Source: Phytobacter massiliensis JC163
GTDB lineage: Bacteria; Pseudomonadota; Gammaproteobacteria; Enterobacterales; Enterobacteriaceae
Assembly: GCF_000321045.1 (NCBI RefSeq)
Contig: NZ_HE578946.1
Coordinates: 28,945 to 92,944, forward strand
Direction of reading: 5' to 3'
DNA length: 64,000 nucleotides
Part shown: piece after piece, positions 1 through 12,900 of the stretch
Numbering within the stretch: position 1 is the first letter of the stretch
Layout of the letters: each line of letters starts with the position of its first letter
The notes under the pieces: model-generated
Seen by the model: only the letters and a program-made list of their open reading frames with translations
What the model was told of the DNA's origin: nothing
The model's database searches: none
Program-made: the position numbers and the translations under genes

Positions 1-153
1 GATACAGACCGTCTCATCCGCCAACAGTACATGTTTTAAATCGCGATCCGCGGTGGAGTGCACGGCGACCGTCTTAATGCCCAGCTCTTTACAGGCACGA
101 AGAATACGCAGTGCGATCTCGCCACGGTTAGCGATAACAATTTTATCCAGCAT
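1..153 (-). CDS. accC: Biotin carboxylase subunit of acetyl-CoA carboxylase, N-terminal fragment
   Basis: The window edge cuts this gene; only the first 51 codons are present. They read [14 protein letters not shown] and continue as the start of the biotin carboxylase N-terminal Rossmann-like domain. The enzyme carboxylates the biotin on AccB using ATP and bicarbonate, in the first committed step of fatty acid synthesis in the cytosol. It begins 10 nt downstream of the accB stop on the same strand, the usual accBC operon arrangement. Identity is near certain from the N-terminus and the context. Confidence 0.96.
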   Translation of the reverse strand, partial: MLDKIVIANRGEIALRILRACKELGIKTVAVHSTADRDLKHVLLADETVCI

Positions 154-163
154 GTGCGCCTCG

Positions 164-634
164 TTATTCGATGACGACCAGCGGCTCGTCAAATTCAACC
201 GGTTGGCCACTTTCAACCAGAATGGCTTTTACTACGCCCGCTTTGTCAGCTTCGATCTGGTTCATCATTTTCATGGCTTCAACGATGCACAGGGTGTCGC
301 CTACGTTGACTTTCTGGCCAACTTCGCAGAACGCTTTCGCGTCCGGGCTCGGCGTGCGGTAGAAGGTCCCGACCATCGGGGAACGTACGATGTGACCACT
401 GATTTGCGCAGCCGCAGGTTCTGCCGCCGGGGCCGGAGCCGCCGGAGCGACCGCGCCTGCAAGCGCAGGCTGCTGCATAACCGGAGCCGCATAAGCTTGC
501 TGCATCACCGGGAAGCCCGTGTTCGCCGGTGCGCGGCTGATGCGTACAGACTCTTCGCCTTCAGAAATTTCCAGTTCAGCGATGCCTGATTCTTCAACCA
601 GTTCGATCAGTTTTTTAATCTTACGAATATCCAT
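164..634 (-). CDS. accB: Biotin carboxyl carrier protein of acetyl-CoA carboxylase
   Basis: 156 residues, the same length as the E. coli protein. An N-terminal region (1-35) is followed by an Ala/Pro-rich linker (about 45-77) and a C-terminal biotinyl domain (80-156). The biotin attachment motif EAMKM places the biotinylated lysine at residue 122. The carrier shuttles carboxybiotin between AccC and the AccAD carboxyltransferase. It is first in the accBC operon. In E. coli AccB represses its own operon, and the long untranslated leader upstream fits that kind of control. Only the linker differs noticeably from E. coli. Confidence 0.98.
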   Translation of the reverse strand: MDIRKIKKLIELVEESGIAELEISEGEESVRISRAPANTGFPVMQQAYAAPVMQQPALAGAVAPAAPAPAAEPAAAQISGHIVRSPMVGTFYRTPSPDAKAFCEVGQKVNVGDTLCIVEAMKMMNQIEADKAGVVKAILVESGQPVEFDEPLVVIE

Positions 635-1136
635 GAGTGGGTTCCGTACTCTTGTTTAGTTTGATTGTGACAGGCGTTTTACCGCCGTCTGTAAAGCGTG
701 TGAATAGCTGCGACGCCGAAACAGGGGTGCTGGCGTCAGCAGCGATTTCATAGAGACTGGGCGGAAACGAAAAGGTTCATGCGTACTAACACTGCATAAA
801 AAGCGAACTGCAATGTGAACGGTGCGGGCCTTTTCAGCCGTCTGTTTCCGGCATGTTAAAATGGCTGCGTTCAAAAAGCAAAATCCGCAATCTGCGCGCC
901 ATTGTGCCGGTATCTCCTGCAATTTATCGGTAAAAAACAACATATACCTTGATTGCGTGGTTGTCACCTTTTCAGAGTCCTAAAAACCCCGTCGGCAAAA
1001 CCAAAGTCGCACATTATAACGATTTCGTAGCATTTGGCAGCTAAATACTGGTCTTATCAGGGAAGATTATCAACCGCTATTAGCGCTATAACAGTAATTG
1101 ATAAGGGAACTGCGGAGAACAGCACATAACGAATCA
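635..1136 (-). promoter_or_regulatory. Long accBC leader and promoter region
   Basis: About 500 nt without a credible gene. On the minus strand a TATAAT -10 box lies at 1013-1018, with only a weak -35 near 1036-1041. A start near 1005 would give a leader of roughly 370 nt before accB. E. coli accBC is also transcribed from a promoter about 300 nt upstream, so the arrangement is conserved. Many gammaproteobacteria carry aroQ just upstream of accB; no aroQ-like reading frame is present here. The open frame at 656-967 has no recognisable protein features and is treated as leader sequence. Confidence 0.6.
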
Positions 1137-1736
1137 TTAACGCCACCACTGACGGAACTTCTTGTATCGCAACGCTAATAAGGCAAATGCGATGGCGGCA
1201 TAGACGAGCGGCTGGGGCGACAGGATCTTCACCGACCACAGGTAATGAACGGATGCGAGGATCGCCACAAGATAGACGAAGTTATGCAACTGTTGCCAGC
1301 GTCTGCCCAATTTTCGCTGCGCCCACTGAGTAGACGTGGCGGCAAGCGCGAGCAGGATCAGCCAGCTGACGATGCCAAGCATCAGATAGGGGCGCGAGAC
1401 GAGTTCGCTGCCCAGTAAAAGCAGGTTGTTAATCCCTAATTCCAGTAGCGCATAGCTGGTCAGATGGAGCGTCGCCCATGCAAAACACCATAGCCCTAAC
1501 AGACGGCGGGTGCGGATCAGCAGCGGCTGACGACCATAGCGCGCGAGGGGAGTGACCAGCAGGCTGGCTAACAGAAATTTGAGCGCCATTCTGCCGGTAA
1601 AATGCTGAATATCCTTGGCCGGATCGGCGCTGAAATAGCCCTGCGATGCCGCCCAGAATAACCAGACAAACGGCAGGAAGCCCGCCAGATGCAGCACTAC
1701 TTTCAGCCAGCTAATCTGTTTTAGCGTTAAGCGCAC
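1137..1736 (-). CDS. msrQ: Haem-binding membrane subunit of the methionine sulfoxide reductase system MsrPQ
   Basis: 199 residues with several hydrophobic segments spread along the chain, matching the ferric-reductase-like MsrQ (YedZ) family; E. coli MsrQ is 211 residues. It sits in the inner membrane and passes electrons from quinone or flavin donors to periplasmic MsrP, which repairs oxidised methionines. The GTG start (1736-1734) directly follows the msrP TGA, so the two are almost certainly co-translated. In E. coli K-12 msrPQ lies elsewhere, with the HiuRS two-component genes. Here no such regulator is adjacent. Confidence 0.93.
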   Translation of the reverse strand: MRLTLKQISWLKVVLHLAGFLPFVWLFWAASQGYFSADPAKDIQHFTGRMALKFLLASLLVTPLARYGRQPLLIRTRRLLGLWCFAWATLHLTSYALLELGINNLLLLGSELVSRPYLMLGIVSWLILLALAATSTQWAQRKLGRRWQQLHNFVYLVAILASVHYLWSVKILSPQPLVYAAIAFALLALRYKKFRQWWR

Positions 1737-2732
1737 TCAAAAACTCTCCCGCAAATCTAAACCGCGATACAGCGAAGCGACGTCCTCGGCGTAGCCGTTA
1801 AAGAGCAGCGTCGGCTGCCTTTTTACATCAAGAATACCGCCTGAACCAATAAAACGCTCGGTCGCCTGCGACCAGCGAGGGTGATCGACGTGCGGGTTAA
1901 CGTTTGCATAAAAACCGTACTCGTCGGGCGCGGCGAGATTCCACGTGGTGGGCGGGCGCTTTTCGGTCAGTTTAATACTGACAATGGATTTAATGCCTTT
2001 AAAACCGTATTTCCACGGTACGGTCAGGCGGATCGGCGCGCCGTTTTGCGGCGGCAGCGCTTTACCGTAAACCCCAACAGATAGCAGGGTGAGCGGATGC
2101 ATGGCTTCGTCGATGCGTAAGCCTTCTACATAGGGGTATTCCAGGCCGCCGCCGATAAACCTGTCCTTTTGTCCGGGCATATCGTCAGGCGCGTAGAGCG
2201 TCTGAAAAGCCACATATTTGGCCTTGCTGGTGGGTTCGACCAGCGTCAGCAGCTTATGCAGCGGGAAGCCAATCCAGGGGACAACCATTGACCAGGCCTC
2301 CACGCAGCGCATTCGGTAGATGCGCTCCTCAAGCGGAAACTTTTTCGTCAGATCGTCGTAATCGAGCGTCAGGGGTTTCGCCACTTCACCGTCGATTTTC
2401 AACGTCCAGGGCATCGTTTTCATGCTCCCGGCGTTGGCGGCCGGATCGGCTTTATCGAGTCCGAACTCATAGAAGTTGTTATAGCCGGTGACTTTATCTT
2501 CCGGCGTTAAGGCGAGGGTGCTTCGCCACTGTTCGGGCTTACTGAATTCCAGCGGTCTGCCTGAGGGGGCTTTAGGACGGTCGTTGCCTTTAAACCAGTC
2601 CAGCAGATCGGCCCGCGCGGCAGGGGCAAGCGTGAGCGCCGCGGCGCTGATTCCCAACGTCTTTAGGATCTGCCGACGTTGCAGCAGGAAAACCGCTTCC
2701 GCGGTGACATCGGCTTCGGTCAGTTTTTTCAT
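1737..2732 (-). CDS. msrP: Periplasmic molybdopterin methionine sulfoxide reductase, catalytic subunit
   Basis: 331 residues (E. coli 334). A twin-arginine signal has its RR at residues 19-20, followed by a hydrophobic stretch and a likely cleavage site after Ala-Arg-Ala at about residue 42. The molybdenum-ligating cysteine is in RMRCVEAW (Cys143). The enzyme reduces protein methionine sulfoxide in the periplasm, with electrons from MsrQ. It is the first gene of msrPQ and is transcribed divergently from csrD; the 282-nt gap at 2733-3014 holds both promoters. Confidence 0.96.
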   Translation of the reverse strand: MKKLTEADVTAEAVFLLQRRQILKTLGISAAALTLAPAARADLLDWFKGNDRPKAPSGRPLEFSKPEQWRSTLALTPEDKVTGYNNFYEFGLDKADPAANAGSMKTMPWTLKIDGEVAKPLTLDYDDLTKKFPLEERIYRMRCVEAWSMVVPWIGFPLHKLLTLVEPTSKAKYVAFQTLYAPDDMPGQKDRFIGGGLEYPYVEGLRIDEAMHPLTLLSVGVYGKALPPQNGAPIRLTVPWKYGFKGIKSIVSIKLTEKRPPTTWNLAAPDEYGFYANVNPHVDHPRWSQATERFIGSGGILDVKRQPTLLFNGYAEDVASLYRGLDLRESF

Positions 2733-2849
2733 CTTTCATGTCATCCTCTACCCTAGCTCTTTAATCATGGTGGAAACGTTAACAAAACGCTAACAAGAGT
2801 GTGTTACTAATCATTGAAAAAAGCGCTGGAAAGCGGGTGCCCGCGAAGA

Positions 2850-2877
2850 TTGGCAAAAAAAATCTGCGAACTATACT
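2850..2877 (+). promoter_or_regulatory. Probable csrD promoter
   Basis: TTGGCA at 2850-2855 and TATACT at 2872-2877 are separated by 16 nt, a good sigma-70 match. They lie about 135 nt upstream of the chosen csrD start. Transcription starting near 2884 would leave a leader of about 130 nt. This is sequence inspection only. Confidence 0.55.
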
Positions 2878-3014
2878 CGCATATTCAGGCGCAATACGGG
2901 TTGCCAGACGCGGCAGGACTGTTAGTATGCCGTCTCGTTTTGCAAGTTAGCGCTTACTCTGCATTCGGCAGGTCATTGCGCCTTGTTCTTTTACACGACG
3001 GAGTTAACACAAGG

Positions 3015-4955
3015 ATGCGATTAACGACGAGATTTTCCGCTTTTTTAACGCTGCTAACGGGCCTGGCGATATTCGTCACCCTGTTTGGCTGTTCGTTAAG
3101 CTTTTATAACGCGATCCAGCAAAAAGTCGCCAACCGCGTGCACTCGGTCGCGGCGGTGGTGGACACGCGTTTGATCACTATGCCGCCTGAGATTCTGTTA
3201 ACCCGGCTGGATGAACTGATGGTGCCCGTCGATATTGTCAGCGTCGAGGTGCGTCAGGGGCAAAAGACCATTCTTGAACATACCCGCAACAGCACTTACC
3301 GCCCCGCGGGCAGCGCCTATCAATACCGTAAACTGCAGGTTGATTCAATCAAGAACCCCGGTATGACCATCACCATGCTCTACCAGGATCCGATGGCCCA
3401 CTATTTCAGTTCGCTGGCGAATACAGTGCCGCTGACCCTCGCGATCGGCTTTATGATTGTTATCATTTTTCTGTCGGTGCGCTGGCTGCGGCGTCAGCTT
3501 TCGGGTCAGGAATTACTGGAGATGCGCGCTACCCGCATTCTTAACGGTGAGCGTGGCGCACGGGTGCGCGGTTCCATTCATGAATGGCCTTCACGCGCCA
3601 GCAGCGCGCTGGATGTACTGCTTTCTGAAATCCACTTTGCCAGCGAGCAGCGTAGCCATATCGACACGATGATCCGCTCTTATGTCGCCCAGGATACCAA
3701 AACCGGCCTCAATAACCGGCTCTTCTTCGACAACCAGCTGGCGACGCTGTTGGAAGACCAGGAGAAAGTTGGCGCATACGGCGTCGTTATGATGATCCGC
3801 CTGCCTGATTTTGATCTGCTGCGTGACAGTTGGGGAAAACCGGCGGTGGAAGACCACCTCTTTATGCTGGTTAACCTGCTGTCGACATTTATTATGCGCT
3901 ACCCGGGGGCGCTGCTGGCGCGTTACTACCGCAGCGATTTTGCCGTTCTGCTCCCCCATCGCACGCTTAAAGAGGCGGAAAGTATCGCCGGGCAAATCTT
4001 AAAGGCGGTGGAAGGGCTGCCGCCCAGTAAGATGCTCGTCTGGGAAGATATGATTCATATTGGCATCTGTGCCTGGCGTAGCGGCCAGTCGACCGAGCAG
4101 GTGATGGAGCATGCGGAAGCGGCGGCCCGTAATGCCGGATTGCAAGGGGGGAACAGCTGGTCCGTCTATGACGATTCCCTGCCGGAGCAGGGGCGCGGCA
4201 ACGTGCGCTGGCGCACCCTCATCGAACAGATGCTAAGCCGCGGCGGCCCGCGGGTGTACCAGAAACCGGCGGTCAACCGTGAGGGTATGGTGCATCACCG
4301 TGAGCTGATGTGCCGCATCTACGACGGCGAGCAAGAGGTGATTGCGGCAGAATATATGCCGATGGTGTTGCAGTTTGGTCTGTCGGAAGAGTACGACCGG
4401 CAGCAGGTTAGCCGCCTTATCTCTTTTTTACGTTTCTGGCCGGAAGAGACCCTTGCGCTGCAGGTGATGGTAGAGTCGTTGATTCGCCCACGTTTTCAGC
4501 GCTGGCTGCGCGATACCTTGATGCAGTGCGAAAAATCGCAGCGAAGTCGGATTATTATTGAACTTGCCGAGGCAGATGTTTGTCAACACATCAGCCGGTT
4601 ACAACCGGTGGTGCGGTTAATTAACGCGTTGGGCGCGCGAGTGGCTGTCACACAAGCGGGTCTCACACTGGTCAGCACCAGCTGGATTAAAGCGCTGGAG
4701 GTGGAGCTGTTGAAGCTTCATCCGGGGCTGGTCAGGAATATTGAAAAACGCACGGAAAACCAGCTGCTGGTTCAAAGCCTGGTGGAAGCCTGCAAAGGAA
4801 CGCGCACGCGGGTTTTTGCCACCGGCGTCCGCTCGCGCGGCGAATGGCAGACGCTGGTTGAACGCGGTGTCTCCGGCGGTCAGGGCGATTTTTTTGCCTC
4901 GTCTCAGCCGCTTGATACCAGCGTGAAAAAATATTCGCAAAGATACTCGGTTTGA
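3015..4955 (+). CDS. csrD: Regulator of CsrB/CsrC small RNA decay, degenerate GGDEF-EAL membrane protein
   Basis: 646 residues from the ATG at 3015, exactly the E. coli length. An AAGG ribosome-binding site precedes it. The frame stays open upstream to 2814, but that would add 67 residues absent from the family. Two N-terminal membrane segments (about 10-35 and 135-160) flank a periplasmic region, followed by a GGDEF domain whose signature has decayed to RSDF and an EAL domain reduced to ELM. Both domains are therefore expected to be enzymatically inactive. In E. coli CsrD promotes RNase E cleavage of CsrB and CsrC, relieving CsrA sequestration. It lies upstream of mreB, as in E. coli. Confidence 0.95.
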   Translation: MRLTTRFSAFLTLLTGLAIFVTLFGCSLSFYNAIQQKVANRVHSVAAVVDTRLITMPPEILLTRLDELMVPVDIVSVEVRQGQKTILEHTRNSTYRPAGSAYQYRKLQVDSIKNPGMTITMLYQDPMAHYFSSLANTVPLTLAIGFMIVIIFLSVRWLRRQLSGQELLEMRATRILNGERGARVRGSIHEWPSRASSALDVLLSEIHFASEQRSHIDTMIRSYVAQDTKTGLNNRLFFDNQLATLLEDQEKVGAYGVVMMIRLPDFDLLRDSWGKPAVEDHLFMLVNLLSTFIMRYPGALLARYYRSDFAVLLPHRTLKEAESIAGQILKAVEGLPPSKMLVWEDMIHIGICAWRSGQSTEQVMEHAEAAARNAGLQGGNSWSVYDDSLPEQGRGNVRWRTLIEQMLSRGGPRVYQKPAVNREGMVHHRELMCRIYDGEQEVIAAEYMPMVLQFGLSEEYDRQQVSRLISFLRFWPEETLALQVMVESLIRPRFQRWLRDTLMQCEKSQRSRIIIELAEADVCQHISRLQPVVRLINALGARVAVTQAGLTLVSTSWIKALEVELLKLHPGLVRNIEKRTENQLLVQSLVEACKGTRTRVFATGVRSRGEWQTLVERGVSGGQGDFFASSQPLDTSVKKYSQRYSV

Positions 4956-6305
<1,350 letters not shown>

Positions 6306-6312
6306 TCTGCGT

Positions 6313-6343
6313 CAGGTTCGGAGCGCGAATGTGCTCCGAATCT
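6313..6343 (+). other. Stem-loop between mreB and mreC
   Basis: CAGGTTCGGAGC (6313-6324) pairs with GCTCCGAATCTG (6332-6343), with one G-U wobble and a loop of about 7 nt. No T-tract follows on the plus strand, so this is not a classical terminator. It sits in the 64-nt mreB-mreC gap, where a stem-loop could attenuate or process the transcript so that MreB is made in excess over MreC and MreD. That role is inferred. Confidence 0.55.
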
Positions 6344-6369
6344 GCCTGGCCTGAGAATACGCAAAGCCT

Positions 6370-7368
6370 ATGAAGCCAATTTTTAGCCGTGGCCCGTCGC
6401 TACAGATTCGCCTTTTCCTGGCGGTGCTGGTGGCGCTTGGAGTTATCATTGCCGACAGCCGCCTCGGTACGTTCAGTCAAATCAGAACGTACATGGATAC
6501 TGCCGTCAGCCCCTTCTACTTTATATCCAACGGTCCCCGCGAATTACTGGACAGCGTGTCGCAAACGCTCTCCTCGCGCGATCAACTTGAGCTTGAAAAC
6601 CGGGCATTGCGTCAGGAGTTACTGCTGAAAAACAGCGAACTGCTGATGTTAGGTCAATACAAACAGGAGAACGCGCGTCTGCGCGAGCTGCTGGGTTCGC
6701 CGCTGCGCCAGGACGAACAAAAAATGGTGACGCAGGTCATCTCCACGGTGAACGACCCTTATAGCGACCAGGTGGTTATCGATAAAGGCAGCGTGAATGG
6801 CGTGTACGAAGGTCAGCCGGTCATCAGCGATAAAGGCGTGGTCGGCCAGGTGGTCGCCGTTGCGAAATTAACCAGCCGGGTGCTGTTGATTTGCGATGCC
6901 ACGCACGCGCTGCCGATCCAGGTATTGCGTAACGATATTCGGGTGATTGCCGCCGGTAACGGCTGCACCGACGACCTGCAGCTGGAACACCTTCCCGCCA
7001 ACACGGATATTCGCGTGGGCGACGTGCTGGTGACCTCCGGGCTGGGCGGGCGTTTCCCTGAGGGATATCCGGTTGGGGTGGTCTCCTCCGTGAAGCTGGA
7101 TACCCAGCGCGCCTATACCGTTATTCAGGCGCGCCCAACCGCTGGCTTACAGCGTCTGCGTTATCTGCTGCTGCTGTGGGGAGCCGATCGGAATGGCTCC
7201 AATCCTATGACGCCGGAAGAGGTACACCGCGTGGCGAACGAGCGTTTAATGCAGATGATGCCGCAAGTTTTGCCGTCGCCTGATGCCATGGGGCCGCCTG
7301 CGCCGATCCCTGCACCGGCAACCGGTATCGCCGCGCCGCCTGCTCAGGGCAGCCGGGGAGGCCAATAG
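6370..7368 (+). CDS. mreC: Rod-shape determining protein MreC
   Basis: 332 residues with one N-terminal membrane anchor (about 12-30), a coiled coil (about 65-110) and the periplasmic beta-barrel MreC domain (about 115-275). The Pro/Ala-rich tail ends in GQ. E. coli MreC is 367 residues; the difference lies in this variable tail. MreC links cytoplasmic MreB to PBP2 and RodA in the elongasome. Its TAG stop overlaps the mreD GTG start by one base, so the two are translationally coupled. Confidence 0.97.
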   Translation: MKPIFSRGPSLQIRLFLAVLVALGVIIADSRLGTFSQIRTYMDTAVSPFYFISNGPRELLDSVSQTLSSRDQLELENRALRQELLLKNSELLMLGQYKQENARLRELLGSPLRQDEQKMVTQVISTVNDPYSDQVVIDKGSVNGVYEGQPVISDKGVVGQVVAVAKLTSRVLLICDATHALPIQVLRNDIRVIAAGNGCTDDLQLEHLPANTDIRVGDVLVTSGLGGRFPEGYPVGVVSSVKLDTQRAYTVIQARPTAGLQRLRYLLLLWGADRNGSNPMTPEEVHRVANERLMQMMPQVLPSPDAMGPPAPIPAPATGIAAPPAQGSRGGQ

Positions 7369-7856
7369 TGGCAAGTTACCGTAGCCAGGGGCGCTGGGTT
7401 ATCTGGCTCTCGTTTCTTATTGCTCTGCTGCTTCAGGTTATGCCCTGGCCGGACGACATCCTTGTCTACCGGCCAAATTGGGTTTTGCTCATTCTGCTGT
7501 ACTGGATCCTGGCGTTGCCGCATCGCGTAAATGTCGGTACGGGTTTCGTGATGGGTGCCATACTGGATCTGATTAGCGGCTCCACGCTTGGCGTACGCGC
7601 GTTATCGTTGAGCATCATCGCCTATCTGGTGGCGCTTAAGTTTCAGCTGTTTCGCAATCTGGCGCTCTGGCAACAGGCGCTGATGGTGATGGTGTTATCG
7701 CTGGCGACCGAAGTTATCGTCTTCTGGGCTGAATTCCTGGTGATTAACGTCTCGTTTAAACCTGAGATTTTCTGGAGCAGCTTTGTTAATGGCCTGCTCT
7801 GGCCGTGGCTCTTCCTGTTAATGCGTAAAATTCGTCAGCAGTTTGCCGTGCAATAA
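7368..7856 (+). CDS. mreD: Rod-shape determining membrane protein MreD
   Basis: 162 residues, the usual length, with four or five hydrophobic segments and few soluble stretches. It starts with GTG at 7368, overlapping the mreC stop. MreD is the integral membrane partner of MreC in the elongasome. Confidence 0.97.
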   Translation: MASYRSQGRWVIWLSFLIALLLQVMPWPDDILVYRPNWVLLILLYWILALPHRVNVGTGFVMGAILDLISGSTLGVRALSLSIIAYLVALKFQLFRNLALWQQALMVMVLSLATEVIVFWAEFLVINVSFKPEIFWSSFVNGLLWPWLFLLMRKIRQQFAVQ

Positions 7857-7863
7857 GGTTTTT

Positions 7864-8457
7864 ATGACAGATATCTGGCTTGCCTCTGGTTCCCCGCGTC
7901 GTCAGGAACTGCTCACTCAGCTGGGCGTCAGCTTCGAACGAATTGTCCCCGGTATTGAGGAGCAGCGTGGTGTGGCGGAGAGCGCGCAACAATACGTAGT
8001 GCGGCTGGCGCGGGAAAAAGCGCAGGCGGGCGTGGCGATGGCGCCGCGCGATTTGCCGGTACTCGGCGCGGACACCATTGTCATATTTAATGGTGAAGTG
8101 CTTGAAAAACCGAAGGACTCCTCGCATGCTGCTAAAATGCTACGGCAGCTCTCCGGTCAAACCCATCAGGTGATGACGGCGGTGGCGCTGGCGGATCGCC
8201 AGCATCTGCTGGATTGCCTGGTGATGACGGAGGTGACCTTCCGTACGCTTTCCGAAAAAGATATTACCGGCTACGTGGCCAGCGGCGAGCCGCTGGACAA
8301 GGCTGGCGCATATGGAATACAGGGGCTCGGCGGCTGCTTCGTCAGAAAAATTAATGGCAGCTATCATGCGGTGGTCGGCTTGCCGCTGGTGGAGACCTGG
8401 GAATTGTTGAGCAATTTTAATGCGTTACGCGAGGGAAGAGAGAATCATGACGGCTGA
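7864..8457 (+). CDS. yhdE: Maf-family nucleoside triphosphate pyrophosphatase (dTTP/UTP)
   Basis: 197 residues from the ATG at 7864, matching E. coli YhdE; the in-frame ATG at 7843 lies inside mreD and would add seven unconserved residues. The substrate-binding motif SGSPRR is near the N-terminus and the catalytic aspartate lies in LGADTIV (about residue 69). The family hydrolyses dTTP, UTP and modified pyrimidine nucleotides to monophosphates. The 3' end overlaps the rng start by 11 nt, in line with mreD-yhdE-rng co-transcription. Confidence 0.95.
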   Translation: MTDIWLASGSPRRQELLTQLGVSFERIVPGIEEQRGVAESAQQYVVRLAREKAQAGVAMAPRDLPVLGADTIVIFNGEVLEKPKDSSHAAKMLRQLSGQTHQVMTAVALADRQHLLDCLVMTEVTFRTLSEKDITGYVASGEPLDKAGAYGIQGLGGCFVRKINGSYHAVVGLPLVETWELLSNFNALREGRENHDG

Positions 8458-9916
8458 ATTGTTAGTCAATGTCACGCCATCGGAAACACGTGTGGCCTAT
8501 ATCGATGGCGGCATATTGCAGGAGATCCACATCGAGCGCGAGGCGCGACGCGGGATCGTGGGCAATATCTACAAAGGCCGTGTCAGTCGCGTACTGCCGG
8601 GTATGCAGGCGGCTTTTGTAGATATTGGCCTGGATAAGGCGGCCTTTCTTCACGCTTCGGACATCATGCCCCATACCGAATGCGTCGCGGGGGAAGAGCA
8701 AAAGAACTTCACCGTACGCGATATCTCTGAGCTGGTACGTCAGGGGCAGGATTTAATGGTCCAGGTGGTGAAAGATCCGCTGGGCACCAAAGGCGCGCGC
8801 CTGACCACGGATATCACCCTGCCTTCCCGTTACCTGGTATTTATGCCCGGCGCGTCGCACGTCGGCGTTTCGCAACGCATTGAAAGCGAAGCGGAACGCG
8901 AGCGTTTAAAACAGGTGGTGGCCGCCTATTGCGACGAGCAGGGTGGATTTATCATCCGCACCGCCGCGGAAGGGGTCTGCGAAGAAGATCTCGCCGCCGA
9001 TGCGGCCTATCTCAAGCGCGTCTGGACTAAAGTGATGGAGCGTAAAAAGCGCCATCAAACCCGCTGCAAGCTCTATGGCGAGCTGGCGCTGGCGCAGCGC
9101 GTGCTGCGTGATTTCGCCGATGCCCATCTCGATCGTATCCGCGTCGACTCCCGCCTTACCTATGAAGCGTTACAGGAGTTCACGGCGGAGTATATCCCTG
9201 AGATGACCAGCAAGCTGGAGCACTACAGCGGTCGTCAGCCGATCTTCGATCTTTTCGATGTCGAGAATGAGATCCAGCGGGCGCTTGAGCGCAAAGTCGA
9301 GTTGAAATCGGGCGGCTATTTGATTATCGATCAGACCGAAGCGATGACCACGGTGGATATCAACACTGGCGCGTTTGTCGGCCACCGTAACCTCGACGAT
9401 ACCATCTTTAACACCAATATCGAGGCCACGCAGGCCATCGCCCGTCAGCTTCGCCTGCGCAACCTGGGCGGGATCATTATCATCGATTTTATCGACATGA
9501 ATAATGAAGACCACCGCCGCCGCGTGCTGCATTCGCTGGAGCAGGCGTTGAGTAAAGATCGGGTGAAAACCAGCATTAACGGCTTCTCACAGCTTGGTCT
9601 GGTAGAAATGACGCGTAAGCGTACCAGAGAGAGCGTAGAGCATGTGCTGTGTAATGAATGCCCAACTTGCCACGGACGCGGCACGGTGAAAACGGTGGAA
9701 ACCGTCTGCTACGAAATCATGCGCGAAATTGTGCGCGTGCATCATGCCTACGACTCGGATCGCTTCCTGGTCTATGCTTCTCCTGCGGTGGCGGAAACCC
9801 TGAAAGGGGAAGAGTCGCACGCGCTGGCCGAAGTGGAAATCTTCGTCGGCAAGCAGGTAAAAGTACAAATTGAGCCGCTCTATAATCAGGAGCAGTTTGA
9901 TGTGGTGATGATGTAA
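8447..9916 (+). CDS. rng: Ribonuclease G
   Basis: 489 residues from the ATG at 8447, the E. coli length; an upstream in-frame start at 8420 would sit inside yhdE. An N-terminal S1 RNA-binding domain (about 35-130) is followed by the RNase E/G catalytic domain. Metal-binding aspartates lie in [10 protein letters not shown] and IIIDFIDM, and the zinc-link motif CNECPTC is present at about 404-410. RNase G matures the 5' end of 16S rRNA and cleaves selected mRNAs. Confidence 0.97.
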   Translation: MTAELLVNVTPSETRVAYIDGGILQEIHIEREARRGIVGNIYKGRVSRVLPGMQAAFVDIGLDKAAFLHASDIMPHTECVAGEEQKNFTVRDISELVRQGQDLMVQVVKDPLGTKGARLTTDITLPSRYLVFMPGASHVGVSQRIESEAERERLKQVVAAYCDEQGGFIIRTAAEGVCEEDLAADAAYLKRVWTKVMERKKRHQTRCKLYGELALAQRVLRDFADAHLDRIRVDSRLTYEALQEFTAEYIPEMTSKLEHYSGRQPIFDLFDVENEIQRALERKVELKSGGYLIIDQTEAMTTVDINTGAFVGHRNLDDTIFNTNIEATQAIARQLRLRNLGGIIIIDFIDMNNEDHRRRVLHSLEQALSKDRVKTSINGFSQLGLVEMTRKRTRESVEHVLCNECPTCHGRGTVKTVETVCYEIMREIVRVHHAYDSDRFLVYASPAVAETLKGEESHALAEVEIFVGKQVKVQIEPLYNQEQFDVVMM

Positions 9917-9952
9917 GGGCTGACGCCCCGTGGTTTTAACAAGGAGAAGTGC

Positions 9953-12900
9953 GTGAGGCGATTGCCGGGGATTTTACTGCTTACAGGGGCAACGCTGATT
10001 GTTATCGTGGCGTTGTTGGTAAGCGGTCTGCGCCTTATGCTGCCCCATCTGGACAGCTGGCGTCCGGCGATTCTGGCCAAAATCGAGGCGGAAACCGGCA
10101 TTGCCGTGGAAGCCAGCAGCCTGCAGGCGAGCTGGGAAAACTACGGGCCGAACCTCGATGTCCGCGATATCAACGCCCGCCTGAAAGACGGCGGCTATCT
10201 CTCGATTAAACGCGTCACGCTGGCGCTGGATGTATGGCAAAGCCTGCTGCATCTGCGCCCGCAGTTTCGCGATCTCACCTTTTACCAGCTTGCGGCGCGT
10301 ACCAACACCCCGATACAGCGTAATGAAGACGGCGAAAGCCCGGCCAGCGATCGTATCAGCGATCTCTTTCTGCGCCAGTTCGATCACTTCGATCTGCGCG
10401 ACAGCCGTCTCAGCTTCCTGACTCTGTCCGGCCAGCGCGCCGAGCTCGCCATTCCACAGTTAACCTGGCTTAACAGCGCCGATCGCCACCGTGCGGAGGG
10501 GCAGGTGAGCCTCTCCAGCCTGACCGGGCAGCATGGCATCATGCAGGTGCGTATGGATCTGCGGGATGATAACGGGCTGCTGAATAACGGGCGGGTCTGG
10601 CTGCAGGCGGACGATATCGACGTTAAGCCCTGGCTTGGCAAATGGATGCAGGACAATATCGCCCTTGATACGGCCCGCTTTAGCCTTGAGGGCTGGATGA
10701 CGCTTAATAAAGGCGATATCGAGAGCGGCGACGTCTGGCTGAAAAAAGGGGGTGCCAGCTGGCAGGGGGATAAAACCACCCATCGGCTGGCGGTAGACAA
10801 CCTGACGGCGCACGTCTCCCGTCAGCAGCAGGGGTGGCAGTTCGACATCCCCGTGACGCGAATTACCTTAGACGATCGCCCCTGGCCGCAGGGGGCGCTG
10901 TCGCTTGCCTGGGTGCCTGCTCAGGAGGCGGGCGGCCCCGATGGCGTGCGTAGCGATGAGCTTCGCGTGCGGGCGAACAATATTGAACTCGACGCGTTGA
11001 AAGGCGCGCTGCCGATTGCCGAAAAGCTCTCTCCTGCGCTCGGCGAGGTATGGCGTACGATGCAGCCCGCAGGGTCACTTGAGCGCCTGGCGCTGGATAT
11101 TCCTCTGCAGGCCACCGAAAAAACCCGTTTTCAGGCAAGCTGGAAAAATATCTCCTGGCGTCAGTGGCAGCTGCTGCCGGGCGTCGAGAACCTTTCCGGC
11201 ACGCTGTCAGGCAGCGTAGAGGATGGCCGGGTCACCGCCGAGATCGCGCAGGCGAAAATGCCCTACGCCACGGTGTTTCGCGCGCCGCTGGAGATCGAAA
11301 AAGGCGTCGCCACCCTTAACTGGCAAAAAGATGCGCGCGGGCTGCAGCTTGATGGGCGCAATATTGACGTTCAGGCCAATGCTATCCATGCCCGTGGCGA
11401 CTTTCGTTACCTGCAGCCGGAAGGCGATGAGCCCTGGCTCGGTATTCTCGCGGGGATAAACGTCAGCGATGCCGGACAGGCCTGGCGTTATTTCCCGGAA
11501 AATTTAATGGGCAAAAAGCTGGTGGATTACCTCAGCGGCGCGATTCAGGGCGGCCAGACGGAGAACGCCACGCTGGTCTATGGCGGCAACCCGCATCTCT
11601 TCCCCTACAAGCATAATGAAGGGCAGTTTGAAGTCCTGGTGCCGCTGCGCAACGCCACGTTTGCCTTCCAGCCGGGCTGGCCCGCGCTGAAAAATTTTGC
11701 CATCGATCTCGATTTCATCAACGACGGTCTGTGGATGAAATCAGACGAAGTGGCGCTCGGCGGCGTTAAGGCCAGCAATCTGACCGCCGTAATCCCGGAC
11801 TACATCAAAGAGAAGCTGCTGATTGACGCCGACATTAACGGGCCGGGCAAGGCGGTTGGGCCTTATTTCAAAGAGACGCCGCTGGACGATACCCTCGCCG
11901 CCGCGCTGGATGAGCTACAGCTTGATGGCGATGTGAGCGCTCGCTTGCATCTCGATATTCCCCTCGACGGCGAGATGACCACCGCCGAAGGCGATGTGGC
12001 GCTGAACCGCAATACACTGTTTATCAAACCCCTTAACAGCACGGTCCACGACCTGAGCGGTAAATTCAGCTTTGTGAACGGCAACCTGAAAAGCGAGCCG
12101 CTGCGCGCCACCTGGTTTAACCAGCCGCTCAATCTGGATTTCACCACCACCGAAGGTGAAAAAGCCTATCAGGTGGCGGTGAACCTGAACGGTAACTGGC
12201 AGCCCGCGCGCCTCGGCGTTCTGCCGCCGCAGGTCAGCAAGGCGCTAAGCGGCAGCATGGGCTGGAAAGGGAAAGTGAATATCGACTTGCCCTACCACGC
12301 TGGCGCGCGTTATGGGGTAGATATCGAAGGCGATTTAAAAAATCTCGCCAGCCAGCTACCGTCACCGCTTGATAAGCCGGCGGGCAAATCGTTGCCGGTG
12401 AAGCTGAACGTTAAAGGGAACCTGCGCAGCTTTGATCTGACGGGCAGCGCCGGGGGCGATAACCACTTTAACAGCCGCTGGCTGCTCAACCAGAAGCTCA
12501 CGCTGGACAGGGCTATCTGGGCCTCAGATAGCCGCACGGTGCCGCCGCTGCCTCAACAGGCCGGAGTAGAGTTAAACCTGCCGCCGATGGATGGCGCGCA
12601 GTGGCTGGGGCTGTTCCGTCAGGGGGTTGCGAATAATGTCAGCAGCAACACCGAGTTCCCTTCCCGGGTAACGCTGCGCACCCCGGCGCTGACCCTCGGC
12701 GGGCAGCAGTGGAACAACCTCAGCATTGTCGCCCAGCCGCAGCTGGCTGGCTCCGTGGTTGAGGCGCAGGGGCGCGAGATCAACGCCACGCTGACCCTGC
12801 GCGATAATGCGCCGTGGCAGGCGGCGATTCGCTACCTCTATTACAATCCGTCGGCCGCCGCTGCGAATGATAACGATATTTCGTCTCCCGATACCCTGTT

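Noticed and set aside
656..967. 103-codon minus-strand frame upstream of accB
   Set aside because: No family resemblance, no good ribosome-binding site, and it lies in the known long accBC leader region.
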